A stretch of 17,026 bases of DNA from Gammaproteobacteria bacterium. GTDB lineage: Bacteria; Pseudomonadota; Gammaproteobacteria; SZUA-140. Position numbers and translations under genes: made by a program. Shown piece by piece: positions 1 through 7,217 of the stretch. Location: NCBI GenBank assembly GCA_003230195.1, contig QIHH01000121.1, forward strand, positions 1-17,026, given 5' to 3'. Within the stretch, counting starts at the first letter, position 1; every line of letters starts with the position of its first letter. A model generated the notes under the pieces. It ran no database searches, was not told the origin of the DNA, and worked only from the letters and a program-made list of their open reading frames with translations.

Positions 1-407
1 CCGGCGTCGAGTTTACGAATGGCAGATTCATAGGCACTAAGGCCACGCAGGTAATAGGCGTAGTCACGGTTTTTATGTTGTGGGTGGTCGTCGATAAAAC
101 GCTCGGTGGTGGCGATGGTTGAACTGCTTAGGCCGATTTTATGGTAGGCGTAAGCGAGCTCTAGGCGCGCCTGTAGGGCAAATTTATCGTCTGGGTGCTG
201 TGTGATCAGTATGTTGAAGTGACGAATCGCTGCCCGGTTGTTATCAATACTCATCGCTTCTTTGCCTGAACTATAGATTGCGCTGGCAGTCATGCGTTGA
301 TTTTCCAGAGAACGTTCACTACTACTGTTTTGTGCTGTGGTGGCACAACCTGAGAGTAGTAGCGAAAATGCAGCGATAAAACAGTATACTGTGTTGGATG
401 GTCGCAT
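1..407 (-). CDS. bamD: BamD-like outer-membrane lipoprotein, copy 1 (partial, runs off left edge)
   Basis: The first 135 codons of a minus-strand gene are present; the 3' part lies outside the window. I translated it by hand from the ATG at 407-405. It opens with a lipoprotein signal peptide with lipobox LSGC (Cys21), then TPR-type helices containing RLELAYAYHK and the BamD-type segment DYAYYLRGL. BamD is the essential lipoprotein of the BAM complex that inserts beta-barrels into the outer membrane from the periplasmic side. An AGGA sits 9 bases before the ATG. The protein is clearly paralogous to the next gene: by eye about 60 of the 96 residues after the signal region are identical. Which copy is the housekeeping BamD cannot be decided, because the C-terminus of this one is not visible. 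Confidence 0.85.
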   Translation of the reverse strand, partial: MRPSNTVYCFIAAFSLLLSGCATTAQNSSSERSLENQRMTASAIYSSGKEAMSIDNNRAAIRHFNILITQHPDDKFALQARLELAYAYHKIGLSSSTIATTERFIDDHPQHKNRDYAYYLRGLSAYESAIRKLDA

Positions 408-490
408 ATGTTTAGATCCTGTTATTCGGGGTGTCCTCCCCAGTGAAGGCACCATTATTTAAAGGCATGAGACGATTCACTAAATGAACA

Positions 491-519
491 GATTATGAGC
501 TTATATGTACGCAAATAAA
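491..519 (-). promoter_or_regulatory. Candidate promoter of bamD copy 1, duplicated upstream of copy 2
   Basis: Read on the minus strand this gives a -35-like TTTATT (519-514), a 16-base spacer and a -10-like CATAAT (497-492). The same two boxes with the same spacing occur before copy 2 (2053-2026), inside a longer similar stretch (about 491-535 against 2025-2069). Retention in both copies argues for function. The -35 match to the sigma-70 consensus is weak. Confidence 0.4.
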
Positions 520-558
520 AGGGTTGAATGATGGTTTGAGAGATATCTGTTGGCATTG

Positions 559-586
559 TTGCCCGTAATTACGCATTGCATATAAT
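559..586 (+). promoter_or_regulatory. Sigma-70-like promoter facing the 3' end of bamD copy 2
   Basis: TTGCCC (559-564), 16 bases, then a perfect TATAAT (581-586). It lies between the two bamD copies and would transcribe antisense into the 3' end of copy 2. No convincing ORF follows on this strand, so it would drive an antisense or small RNA, or it is a chance match. Confidence 0.3.
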
Positions 587-700
587 GTACTAGGGCTATT
601 TCACTGCTGGAATGCAACGCTGCAGTTCAATATTTGGGTTCAGAGCATTTGTTAATGAGTCAATGAGAGGTTGCTGAGTGCTATTCGTGAGACGACCTGA

Positions 701-1942
701 TCAATTTTCTTCTAGATAGGTTTGTAACTTGTTTGCGAGTGTATTGCAGGCTGTCATTTTATCTGCTTCGATGTTTGCAAGCCCGCCATGTCTAGTTGAG
801 TATTCACAGGTAAGACCGCTATCGTTTTTGTTTGTACTGATGGTCAGTAAAGCATTGTCCTGAGAATATACTGTATTGAATTGGCCGCCCAAGTAGAGGT
901 GATAGGTGGATGAATGGTTGCGCCACACAGTCATACGATGGTTGATCAGTTTTTTGGTGATATTAAAAATATCTGGTGTCGCGATCATTTCCTGCGGTTC
1001 TTTGGGCATGGTTACGGTGGCTATTTCTTTTGCTGATGTTATTTCGGGTGGAATGTACTCAGTGCCATTTTCGGGGGTTGATATTATCGCAGCCACGGCG
1101 GTAGTTTCAACCATTTCAGTGGTGGCTTTGGTGAAGTGGCTTACCAGTTGAGGAATGATGGGGGGTGGAGGCTGCGCATCGGATTTGAGTGTGTTTTTTA
1201 TCTGCCCAACGGTGATGTTGAGTTGGTTATCGCTGCTTAATCCCAGTAGCCGATAGGCCTGGTTGGTGATGACGGCAGCTTTTCGAAGTGATGCTGACTC
1301 TGGATATTCTTCAACAACTGCCTGAGCGAGAAGGCCGGCTTTGGCCAGGTTTCCCTGATCAAACTGCTGTTGTGCAGCGATGACCAGATATCGTGCTACG
1401 TGTTCATTAAGATTATTAATGCGCTGCCTGGTATCACTACTGAACTTTCCATTCGGGAAGTGATTAATGAGTTCGTGTAGAAACTCAAGCGCCATATGGG
1501 CCTCATAAGGTGCGTCTGTGATGGCTGTGTCAGTAGCGATGTCAGTGTCAAGTCTGGCAATGGCAGCCTCGTATGCTGTGAGGCCACGTAGATAATAGGC
1601 GTAATCAATGTTTGTATGTTGCGGGTATTGGTTGATAAAGCGCTCTGTAGAGGCAATGGCAGCGCTTGTTTGGCCACTTTTATGATAGGCGTAGGCCAGT
1701 TCGAGTCGTCCTTGGAGTGTGAGTTCATTGATTGGATACTGTGTTATCAGGGTGTTGAAGTGGTGAATCGAACCCTGAGGATTGTCGCTGTTCATCGCCT
1801 CTTTGCCTGCAGCGTAGAGGGCGTTGGCGTGCATGCGTTGCGTTGACAGGTCGTGGTCGGCACTCTTTGGCACGGTGGTGGCACAGCCTGCCAGCAACAA
1901 CAGAGCAGTGAAAATACAGCATCTTATCTGGCTTGGGCGCAT
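701..1942 (-). CDS. bamD: BamD-like lipoprotein, copy 2, with long C-terminal extension
   Basis: A 413-residue protein, counted from the ATG at 1942-1940; this start aligns with copy 1 and has AGGA 9 bases upstream (a TTG one codon earlier is less likely). It has a lipoprotein signal peptide with lipobox LAGC (Cys20) and a TPR/BamD domain to about residue 240, including NIDYAYYLRGL and the helices ending QAYRLLGL. Typical BamD is about 240-280 residues; here roughly 170 further residues follow. They comprise a low-complexity Pro/Thr/Glu-rich linker (about 255-325) and a terminal segment (about 328-413) that I do not recognise. The gene is divergent from rluD, the usual place of bamD in gammaproteobacteria, so it may be the ancestral locus that gained a tail. 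It probably acts in outer-membrane protein assembly at the periplasmic face; a diverged role is possible given the tandem paralogue. Confidence 0.8.
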   Translation of the reverse strand: MRPSQIRCCIFTALLLLAGCATTVPKSADHDLSTQRMHANALYAAGKEAMNSDNPQGSIHHFNTLITQYPINELTLQGRLELAYAYHKSGQTSAAIASTERFINQYPQHTNIDYAYYLRGLTAYEAAIARLDTDIATDTAITDAPYEAHMALEFLHELINHFPNGKFSSDTRQRINNLNEHVARYLVIAAQQQFDQGNLAKAGLLAQAVVEEYPESASLRKAAVITNQAYRLLGLSSDNQLNITVGQIKNTLKSDAQPPPPIIPQLVSHFTKATTEMVETTAVAAIISTPENGTEYIPPEITSAKEIATVTMPKEPQEMIATPDIFNITKKLINHRMTVWRNHSSTYHLYLGGQFNTVYSQDNALLTISTNKNDSGLTCEYSTRHGGLANIEADKMTACNTLANKLQTYLEEN

Positions 1943-2025
1943 CAATTCAGATCCTGATTGGTCAGGATGCCTTTACTAGTATCATTAAACATTATTTATA
2001 TTTATAGTTTGTTATTAATTAATCG

Positions 2026-2053
2026 ATTATGGGCTTATCTGTACGTGAATAAA
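2026..2053 (-). promoter_or_regulatory. Candidate promoter of bamD copy 2
   Basis: On the minus strand: TTTATT (2053-2048), 16-base spacer, CATAAT (2031-2026). It is identical in boxes and spacing to the element before copy 1. It lies just upstream of the rluD GTG start on the other strand, so the bamD and rluD regulatory regions overlap. Confidence 0.4.
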
Positions 2054-2074
2054 AGGATTGGGTGGTAGTTTATT

Positions 2075-3034
2075 GTGAATGAAGTAGAACAGTTAAGTGC
2101 GACAGTAGCTGACGAACTGGCGGGACAGCGTCTTGATAAGATTCTGGCTCAAATTTTTTCAGACTATTCGCGCGCACGCCTGCAGCAATGGGTGAGTGAT
2201 GGGGTGGTGTTGGTCGATGGCAAGCAGCTGCGTTCGAAAGATAAACTGCGCGGTGGCGAGCAGATTGAGATCACGGTTGAACTAGAAGAAGAGGTCGATT
2301 CAAAACCGGAGGCGATTCCACTCGACATTGTCTATGAAGATGAATCGATTCTGCTGATCAACAAGCCAGTTGGGCTGGTGGTGCATCCCGCAGCGGGCAA
2401 TCGGGAGGGCACGATGTTGAATGCGCTGTTGCACCATGCACCGGAGCTGAGCAGTGTGCCGCGAGCCGGGATCGTGCATCGCCTCGATAAAGACACCAGT
2501 GGTCTGCTGGTAGTGGCGCGTACCCTTAAATCACAGAAAGTGCTAACGGAGCAGATTCAGCGGCGTGAATTTGAACGTGAATACCAAACTGTGGTGAATG
2601 GTGTGATGACGGCGGGTGGCACGGTGGATGCCGCCATCGGACGTCACCCCACGGTGCGTACCCGCATGGCGGTGGTCGGCCGAGGTAAAGAGGCGCGTAC
2701 TCATTACCGGGTGATCAAGCGTTACCGTGCCCATACCCATGTGCTGGTAAAGCTGGAGACTGGTCGTACCCATCAGATTCGTGTCCATATGGCTCATATC
2801 CGTTATCCAATTGTCGGTGACCCGATCTACGGTGGACGGCTGCGTATTCCTAAAGGATGTGACGAGGCGCTAAACGGTATGTTGCGTACCTTTAAGCGTC
2901 AGGCACTACATGCGGCTAAATTAGGTTTGGTGCATCCTGAAAGTGGCGAAATGGTTTCATGGGAAACGCCGCTACCCACCGATATGACAAGGCTGCTGCA
3001 AGTGCTGAGTGACGACCTGAAGCTGGCCGAATAA
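2075..3034 (+). CDS. rluD: 23S rRNA pseudouridine synthase RluD
   Basis: A 319-residue protein, matching the usual RluD length. Residues ~17-75 form an S4 RNA-binding domain (GQRLDKILAQ...). The catalytic RluA-family motif HRLDKDTSGL is at 135-144, with Asp138 as the expected nucleophile, and GRTHQIRVH lies further on. RluD makes pseudouridines in helix 69 of 23S rRNA during large-subunit maturation in the cytoplasm. The start is GTG at 2075 with only a weak GGTGG ribosome site; no better in-frame start is seen. Divergent from the bamD-like gene and followed after two bases by pgeF, so the two are probably one transcription unit. Confidence 0.95.
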   Translation: MNEVEQLSATVADELAGQRLDKILAQIFSDYSRARLQQWVSDGVVLVDGKQLRSKDKLRGGEQIEITVELEEEVDSKPEAIPLDIVYEDESILLINKPVGLVVHPAAGNREGTMLNALLHHAPELSSVPRAGIVHRLDKDTSGLLVVARTLKSQKVLTEQIQRREFEREYQTVVNGVMTAGGTVDAAIGRHPTVRTRMAVVGRGKEARTHYRVIKRYRAHTHVLVKLETGRTHQIRVHMAHIRYPIVGDPIYGGRLRIPKGCDEALNGMLRTFKRQALHAAKLGLVHPESGEMVSWETPLPTDMTRLLQVLSDDLKLAE

Positions 3035-3036
3035 AC

Positions 3037-3840
3037 ATGCCTGACCGCATTGACTCAGTTCGGCTCGATTCAGTCTGGTCTGATTCAATTCGGCTCGATT
3101 CAATGGGAGAGTTGCGCTGGATAGTCCCAGATTGGCCCGCGCCAGCCAATGTTCGAGCTGCCTCTTCGCTGCGCAGTGGCGGTATCAGCGTCGGTGATTA
3201 TGCGGCGCTAAATCTTGCTGATCATGTTGCGGATGGCCCTGTTGCGGTGACTGCTAATCGTGAGCGGCTACAAAAGGCGCTGGCACTGCCCGCACCGCCT
3301 GTCTGGTTAACTCAGACGCACGGCGTTGCCTGTGTCGATGCGGCCAGTAGCACCGTTGGCATCGAAGCAGACGCCAGTTTCACCACTCAAGCGGGCATTG
3401 TCAGTGCCGTGCTCACGGCTGATTGTCTGCCTGTTTTATTGTGTGATCAACAGGGTTCAACGGTGGCGTCAGTTCATGCAGGCTGGCGTGGACTGGCTGG
3501 TGGGGTGATCGAATCGACTATTGCGGCGATGGGTGAGCCTCACAGCTTGATGGCATGGCTCGGCCCCGCCATTGGCCCGCAGCAATTTGAGGTCGGCCCG
3601 GAGGTGCGCGCGACCTTTGTTGCGCGTGATGCCGCCGCCGCTGATGCCTTTATCCCGGCTCGCGATGGCCACTGGCATGCTGATCTCTATCAATTAGCTG
3701 CATTGATTCTGAAGAAACAAGGGGTTAGTGCTATTTATGGCGCTGAGTGGTGTACCGTCAGCAGTCCTGAGAACTTCTATTCTTACCGTCGTGATGGCGT
3801 TACCGGGCGCATGGCGACGTTGATCTGGATGATAGATTAA
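3037..3840 (+). CDS. pgeF: Peptidoglycan editing factor PgeF (YfiH family)
   Basis: A member of the YfiH/DUF152 family; E. coli PgeF removes mis-incorporated L-Ser from UDP-MurNAc precursors, and related proteins act on purine nucleosides. The family metal-ligand/active residues are present: His95 (TQTHG), Cys130 (TADCLPVL) and His147 (VHAGWRG), plus WLGPAIGP and FYSYRRDGVTGRMA near the end. The open frame starts at ATG 3037, two bases after the rluD stop, giving 267 residues. Family similarity begins only at Met23 (ATG 3103), which would give 245. Neither start has a clear ribosome site. The first 22 residues are largely encoded by a 15-bp tandem repeat, so they are either a recent in-frame extension or an untranslated spacer. 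Probably co-transcribed with rluD. Confidence 0.92.
   Translation: MPDRIDSVRLDSVWSDSIRLDSMGELRWIVPDWPAPANVRAASSLRSGGISVGDYAALNLADHVADGPVAVTANRERLQKALALPAPPVWLTQTHGVACVDAASSTVGIEADASFTTQAGIVSAVLTADCLPVLLCDQQGSTVASVHAGWRGLAGGVIESTIAAMGEPHSLMAWLGPAIGPQQFEVGPEVRATFVARDAAAADAFIPARDGHWHADLYQLAALILKKQGVSAIYGAEWCTVSSPENFYSYRRDGVTGRMATLIWMID
3052..3105 (+). repeat. 15-bp tandem repeat at the start of pgeF
   Basis: Three full units, GACTCAGTTCGGCTC (3052-3066), GATTCAGTCTGGTCT (3067-3081) and GATTCAATTCGGCTC (3082-3096), then a partial GATTCAATG. The unit is in phase with the pgeF frame and encodes DS(V/I)(R/W)(L/S). The last partial unit supplies the ATG at 3103 where family similarity starts. Confidence 0.85.
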
Positions 3841-3947
3841 CACTCATTCGCCTTGATATGGCCTTGTCTGTGCCCCATCGTCCTTTTTTGCCTAAACTCA
3901 TGTAGAATTGCCGCTCTTTCACTGGCATATATGGTTATCTCTCACGT

Positions 3948-4682
3948 ATGAATACGAACTTCCTGAAGATTATTGTTTTGTTGGCTTCCCTAGGTGTGTT
4001 AACCGGCTGTAGTAATCCCCCATTGATTGATGCGGTCGATTCAGGCAGTGTCCGCGCGGTTGAGGATCTGCTGCATCAGGGGATTGATGTCAATGTCTTT
4101 AATCGAGCTGGTGATTCGGCGTTGGCACTGGCGATTCGTCACGGCCATCTTGAAATTACTGCATTATTGTTGAAGCGTGAAGTCGATATCAATGCACCGG
4201 GTGTGTTGGGCACAACGCCGCTAATGCTGGCTGTTTCAGGCCCGTATCCAGGCATCGTCAAACATATGATCGATATGGGAGCAGATGTGAATGCGGGAGA
4301 TGTGAATGGCAATACCGCGCTGATGCTACCACCGCTGACCGATGAGCCTGAGGTGATTGAGATCTTGATTGCCCACGGTGCAGAGGTGAACGATTTCAAC
4401 CGGGAAACCATCGGGCCGTTGATGGTGGCATCATTTATGGGGCATATGAAGATTGCTGAGCTACTGATTGCACATGGTGCTGATGTCAATATACAGGCCA
4501 AAGATGGACAGACCTCGTTGATGCGTGCAGCACGTCAGGGCAAGCTTGATATGATCGACCTGCTGTTGGAAAATGGTGCGGATATGGATGCCAAAACCGT
4601 TGATGGTGAGAGTGCGGTTGATTGGGCAATGGAGCAAAACCAGCTTGAAGCAGCAGATTATTTGAGAAAGCGCGGTGGTTAG
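3948..4682 (+). CDS. Ankyrin-repeat lipoprotein
   Basis: A 244-residue protein with a lipoprotein signal peptide (lipobox LTGC, Cys21; Ser at +2 suggests outer-membrane sorting). The rest is about seven ankyrin repeats from residue ~25 to the end, with typical phrases such as TPLMLAV, LLIAHGADVN and LLLENGADMDAKT. Ankyrin repeats are protein-binding scaffolds, so the product is likely a periplasm-facing interaction module of unknown partner. It is 107 bases after pgeF and 52 bases before the ZIP transporter, all on the same strand. No enzyme domain is present. Confidence 0.88.
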   Translation: MNTNFLKIIVLLASLGVLTGCSNPPLIDAVDSGSVRAVEDLLHQGIDVNVFNRAGDSALALAIRHGHLEITALLLKREVDINAPGVLGTTPLMLAVSGPYPGIVKHMIDMGADVNAGDVNGNTALMLPPLTDEPEVIEILIAHGAEVNDFNRETIGPLMVASFMGHMKIAELLIAHGADVNIQAKDGQTSLMRAARQGKLDMIDLLLENGADMDAKTVDGESAVDWAMEQNQLEAADYLRKRGG

Positions 4683-4734
4683 TGTGGTGGCTGGCTGGAA
4701 TATTTTTGATGTTATTGAACAGTAGGATTAGGCG

Positions 4735-5523
4735 ATGAGTCCGTTGGCGTGGATTGTCCTGTTTTGCCTACTAGTTGGTGTGCTGAGTGTGGTCGCAGCG
4801 GGTTTGTTTCTGTTGTTACCGATGGCGATGCGTACTCGCCTGTTACCGCACCTGATTAGTTTTGCTACGGGTGCCTTATTAGGCGCTGCCTTCCTTGCAT
4901 TATTGCCTCATGCGCTGGAGACCGTGCCGGATGGCGATACACACCGCGTGACGTTTGTGGTGTTGTTGGGACTACTCGGCTTCTTTATTATGGAAAAAAT
5001 GGTGATATGGCGGCATTGCCATCACATCGATTGTGAGGCGCATCATCATGCGCATGACGGTGATGGGCATAAAGGTGGTGTTGCCGGGCCGTTGATTGTG
5101 GTCGGTGATGCGGTGCATAACCTGATCCACGGGGTGTTAATTGCGGCCGCCTTTCTGGTTGACATTCACCTAGGTATTGTTACCAGCCTAGCAGTAATGG
5201 CGCATCAAATTCCGCAGGAATTAAGTAACTTTGCGGTGCTGCTGAATAGCGGCCTGAGTCGTTCTCGCGCGTTAGTTTTAAACATTCTCTCCAGTCTGAC
5301 CGCACCACTGGGTGGAGTAATTGGTTACTTTGGTCTTAATGGTGTTGAGTGGTTAATGCCATACATGCTGGCGATTGCGGTCTCGAGTTGTATCTATATT
5401 GCAGTGTCAGATTTGATTCCCGGTCTGCATAAACGCACTGAAATCAGCGCCTCATTGCAGCAAGTGTTATTGATCTGCGGTGGCGTCATGGTTATCTATT
5501 TGACTCACCTATTATTGCACTAA
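4735..5523 (+). CDS. ZIP-family divalent metal transporter
   Basis: A 262-residue inner-membrane protein with about eight predicted membrane segments. A His-rich cytoplasmic loop lies at residues ~94-113 (HCHHIDC, HHHAHDGDGH). It is followed by the ZIP metal-site segments GDAVHNLIHGV (His128, Asn129, His132) and MAHQIPQELSNF (His157, Glu162). ZIP proteins move zinc or other divalent cations into the cytoplasm. The ATG at 4735 is preceded by AGGA about seven bases upstream. No Zur-like operator was recognised. Substrate specificity cannot be read from the sequence; zinc or iron is the usual assumption. Confidence 0.92.
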   Translation: MSPLAWIVLFCLLVGVLSVVAAGLFLLLPMAMRTRLLPHLISFATGALLGAAFLALLPHALETVPDGDTHRVTFVVLLGLLGFFIMEKMVIWRHCHHIDCEAHHHAHDGDGHKGGVAGPLIVVGDAVHNLIHGVLIAAAFLVDIHLGIVTSLAVMAHQIPQELSNFAVLLNSGLSRSRALVLNILSSLTAPLGGVIGYFGLNGVEWLMPYMLAIAVSSCIYIAVSDLIPGLHKRTEISASLQQVLLICGGVMVIYLTHLLLH

Positions 5524-5540
5524 CGCCTCCAAGGAGATGC

Positions 5541-5866
5541 ATGGATAAATGGTTTATGGCAGTTGTGGTGGGGCCAGATCATCTAGGCATTATCGCTAAG
5601 GTTACTTCCGCACAGTTTGATGGCGACTGTAACTTTGTAACTTGGGTGAGGCCTCGATGACACGCCTCGGTGGGACAACTTCACCATGATATGTTAATGG
5701 TGCAGAGCGAAGGGCGTGAAAAGGCGTTGAGAGATCTGTTGATCCTAGTGATTGAATCACTGGGGCTGCACCTGCATCTCGATAGTAATAAAGGTGAGCT
5801 ACATCGTCACATCGACCTCGATCTACGCGTTGCATATCGAAGGTGAGGCAGAGGAATCGGTCGCGA
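5541..5866 (+). pseudogene. Degenerate GcvR-like ACT-domain regulator
   Basis: Reading from ATG 5541 (AAGGAG just upstream) gives MDKWFMAVVVGPDHLGIIAKV, typical of an N-terminal ACT domain in GcvR-type regulators. The frame then breaks. Moving between frames recovers CNLGEASMTRLGG, NFTMM and MLMVQSEGREKALRDLL, then SLGLHLHLDSNKGELH. The breaks are an 8-bp tandem duplication (TGTAACTT, 5628-5635 and 5636-5643) and two probable 2-base insertions, near 5674-5676 and 5687-5692. They total 12 bp, so the original frame returns at 5691 and runs to a stop at 5844. Near 5821-5860 another frame gives IYALHIEGEAEESV, resembling a second ACT domain, so an internal deletion is also likely. GcvR-like proteins sense glycine or modulate other regulators; this copy cannot make an intact one. 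Confidence 0.7.
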
Positions 5867-6086
5867 GGAGTGTATGTCAGTGTCGGATTATACCGGTAAC
5901 GTTGTGCGTGCCGAGACCATTACGTTAGAAGCACGGGATGAGCTTGGTGTACTGCAGCATTATGAAATGAAAGGTTACGAAGCACGTGCGGTGCAACATG
6001 AGTTTGATCATCTTGATGGACTGCTCTTTTTAGATCACCTTGTTAGTCGGCGCTGTGATCTTTTTAAACGTAAAATTTACAAATAA
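5847..6086 (+). pseudogene. def: Peptide deformylase remnant (C-terminal half)
   Basis: The frame from ~5847 reads GREECMSVSDYTGNVVR, matching deformylase motif 2 (EGCLS region, metal-ligand Cys at 5871-5873). It continues to VQHEFDHLDGLLFLDHL, the HExxH motif 3. The N-terminal half with motif 1 (GxGLAAPQ) is absent; instead the sequence merges into the gcvR-like remnant. An ATG at 5874 would give 70 residues lacking the upstream Cys and half the fold (family ~170 residues), so activity is not expected. The end KRKIYK at 6086 looks like a natural C-terminus. Deformylase removes the N-formyl group from new proteins; an intact copy should exist elsewhere in the genome. Confidence 0.75.
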
Positions 6087-6230
6087 CTGTAATAGTTTTT
6101 ATAAATTTTGTGTCATCTATTTCTGGTATTCATTGTAGTTGATGGTTATGCCCAGTCTTGTTAAGTGTTTTTTACAGCAGTCTGCTTGGTTCTGAGCCTG
6201 AACAAAAGCACCATCTATTTTATATAAAAA

Positions 6231-6252
6231 TTAATATAAGTGCTTATATTAA
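6231..6252. promoter_or_regulatory. 22-bp palindrome, candidate operator
   Basis: Perfect 10-bp arms, TTAATATAAG and CTTATATTAA, around a TG centre. It lies 78 bases before the V4R-like/Roadblock gene pair in an AT-rich 240-base gap with no gene. The size and symmetry suit a dimeric repressor site; it could also be chance symmetry in AT-rich DNA. No GC-rich stem or T-run accompanies it, so a terminator is unlikely. Confidence 0.45.
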
Positions 6253-6329
6253 AGTCGGTAGTCACATTTGCCGATCTTAGTCGTGTCTGGAAAACCCCCG
6301 ACTGAAATACTGGGCTATTAACTGGAGAT

Positions 6330-6806
6330 ATGACATTGAATGGGAAATTAAGAGATGAGTTAGGCGACTACAGCAGTATCATTTGCCTGAAATCGATCAT
6401 AACAGGAATGGAAGATGCTTTGGGAGACAAAGCAACCGCAATTGCACTGATTGCGGCGGGTCGTGCGCGTGGCCGTACTATTGTTAAACAACTGGGGTTA
6501 AGCCTAGAACATGGTCTAGATGATGTGACGCAGAAAGTGGCTGACGTGTTAGGTAAAGATGGCACACGTTTGATGCTTTTAAAAAAAATAGAAGAGACAG
6601 AAGATGGATTTCGTGTTTATACACAGGAAACTGTCTGTTCGTCTGGTGAAGAACAAGGTTCTCAGCGTCGCTGCACTTTTACGCTTGGTGCTGCTCAGGG
6701 GGTTCTTGAGTCGCTTACTGAACAGCGTTTTAGAGGTGTGCATGTTGAATCTGTCTTACGTGGTGGTGAGTTTGATGTATTTGAATACACTCGCATCGTC
6801 CGTTGA
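6330..6806 (+). CDS. V4R-like (hydrocarbon/4-vinyl-reductase type) domain protein
   Basis: A 158-residue cytoplasmic protein without signal peptide. Residues ~38-157 resemble the V4R fold by pattern: a helical AAGRARGRTIVKQLGL start, a central variable strand region, then CTFTLGAAQGVLESLTEQRFRGVHVES in the position of the V4R 'G..L.G.l...' segment. Cys103 and Cys115 may be ligands. V4R domains bind small hydrophobic molecules or mediate protein contacts (Bet3 of TRAPP in eukaryotes). GGAG lies only two bases before the ATG; a TTG at 6336 would have better spacing, so the start may be two codons later. It is 48 bases before the Roadblock gene and probably co-transcribed. The family call is by eye and tentative; that this is a real gene is well supported. 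Confidence 0.75.
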   Translation: MTLNGKLRDELGDYSSIICLKSIITGMEDALGDKATAIALIAAGRARGRTIVKQLGLSLEHGLDDVTQKVADVLGKDGTRLMLLKKIEETEDGFRVYTQETVCSSGEEQGSQRRCTFTLGAAQGVLESLTEQRFRGVHVESVLRGGEFDVFEYTRIVR

Positions 6807-6854
6807 TCTACGAATTTCGTCGCTAATTTAAATTATATTTTTTAGGAGTATTTT

Positions 6855-7217
6855 ATGCGTTCTGATATGTTGAATGAGATATTAAGCGAGCTTGGGGGCG
6901 CTTCGGCTGATATAGAGGCCTCTGCTGTTATTTCCACTGATGGTTTGATGATGGCTGCGATGTTGCCTGCAAACCTTGATGAGGACAGAGTGGGGGCGAT
7001 GGCTGCAGCGATGTTATCACTGGGAGACAGGACGGCTCAGGAGCTTGCGCGTGGCTCTCTGGAACAAGTGCTTATTAAAGGTGATAAGGGGTATGTTTTG
7101 ATGACACATGCGGGGGCGGAAGCAGTGTTATCCGTGATGACTAAAGCTGACTGCCGTCTTGGCTTAATTTTTCTGGATGTGAAGCGAGCAGCTGAAGATA
7201 TCGCCAAGCTTGTTTGA
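6855..7217 (+). CDS. Roadblock/LC7 domain protein (MglB-like)
   Basis: A 120-residue single-domain protein. The fold pattern is clear: helix (LNEILSELGGAS), strand (IEASAVISTDGLMMAAML), helix (DEDRVGAMAAAMLSLGDRTAQEL), strands (EQVLIKGDKGYVLMTHAG, AVLSVMTKAD) and a final helix. Bacterial Roadblock proteins regulate small Ras-like GTPases (MglB acts on MglA in polarity and motility). No GTPase gene is next to it here. A good ribosome site AGGAG precedes the ATG. The preceding V4R-like gene is its likely partner. Its TGA stop directly abuts the stop of the convergent autotransporter gene. Confidence 0.9.
   Translation: MRSDMLNEILSELGGASADIEASAVISTDGLMMAAMLPANLDEDRVGAMAAAMLSLGDRTAQELARGSLEQVLIKGDKGYVLMTHAGAEAVLSVMTKADCRLGLIFLDVKRAAEDIAKLV

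Noticed and set aside
906..1151. 81-residue plus-strand ORF inside bamD copy 2
   Set aside because: It is antisense to a well-supported lipoprotein gene, with no ribosome site and no recognisable domain.
5874..6086. 70-residue ORF as a functional short deformylase
   Set aside because: It lacks motif 1, and the metal-ligand Cys lies upstream of this ATG.
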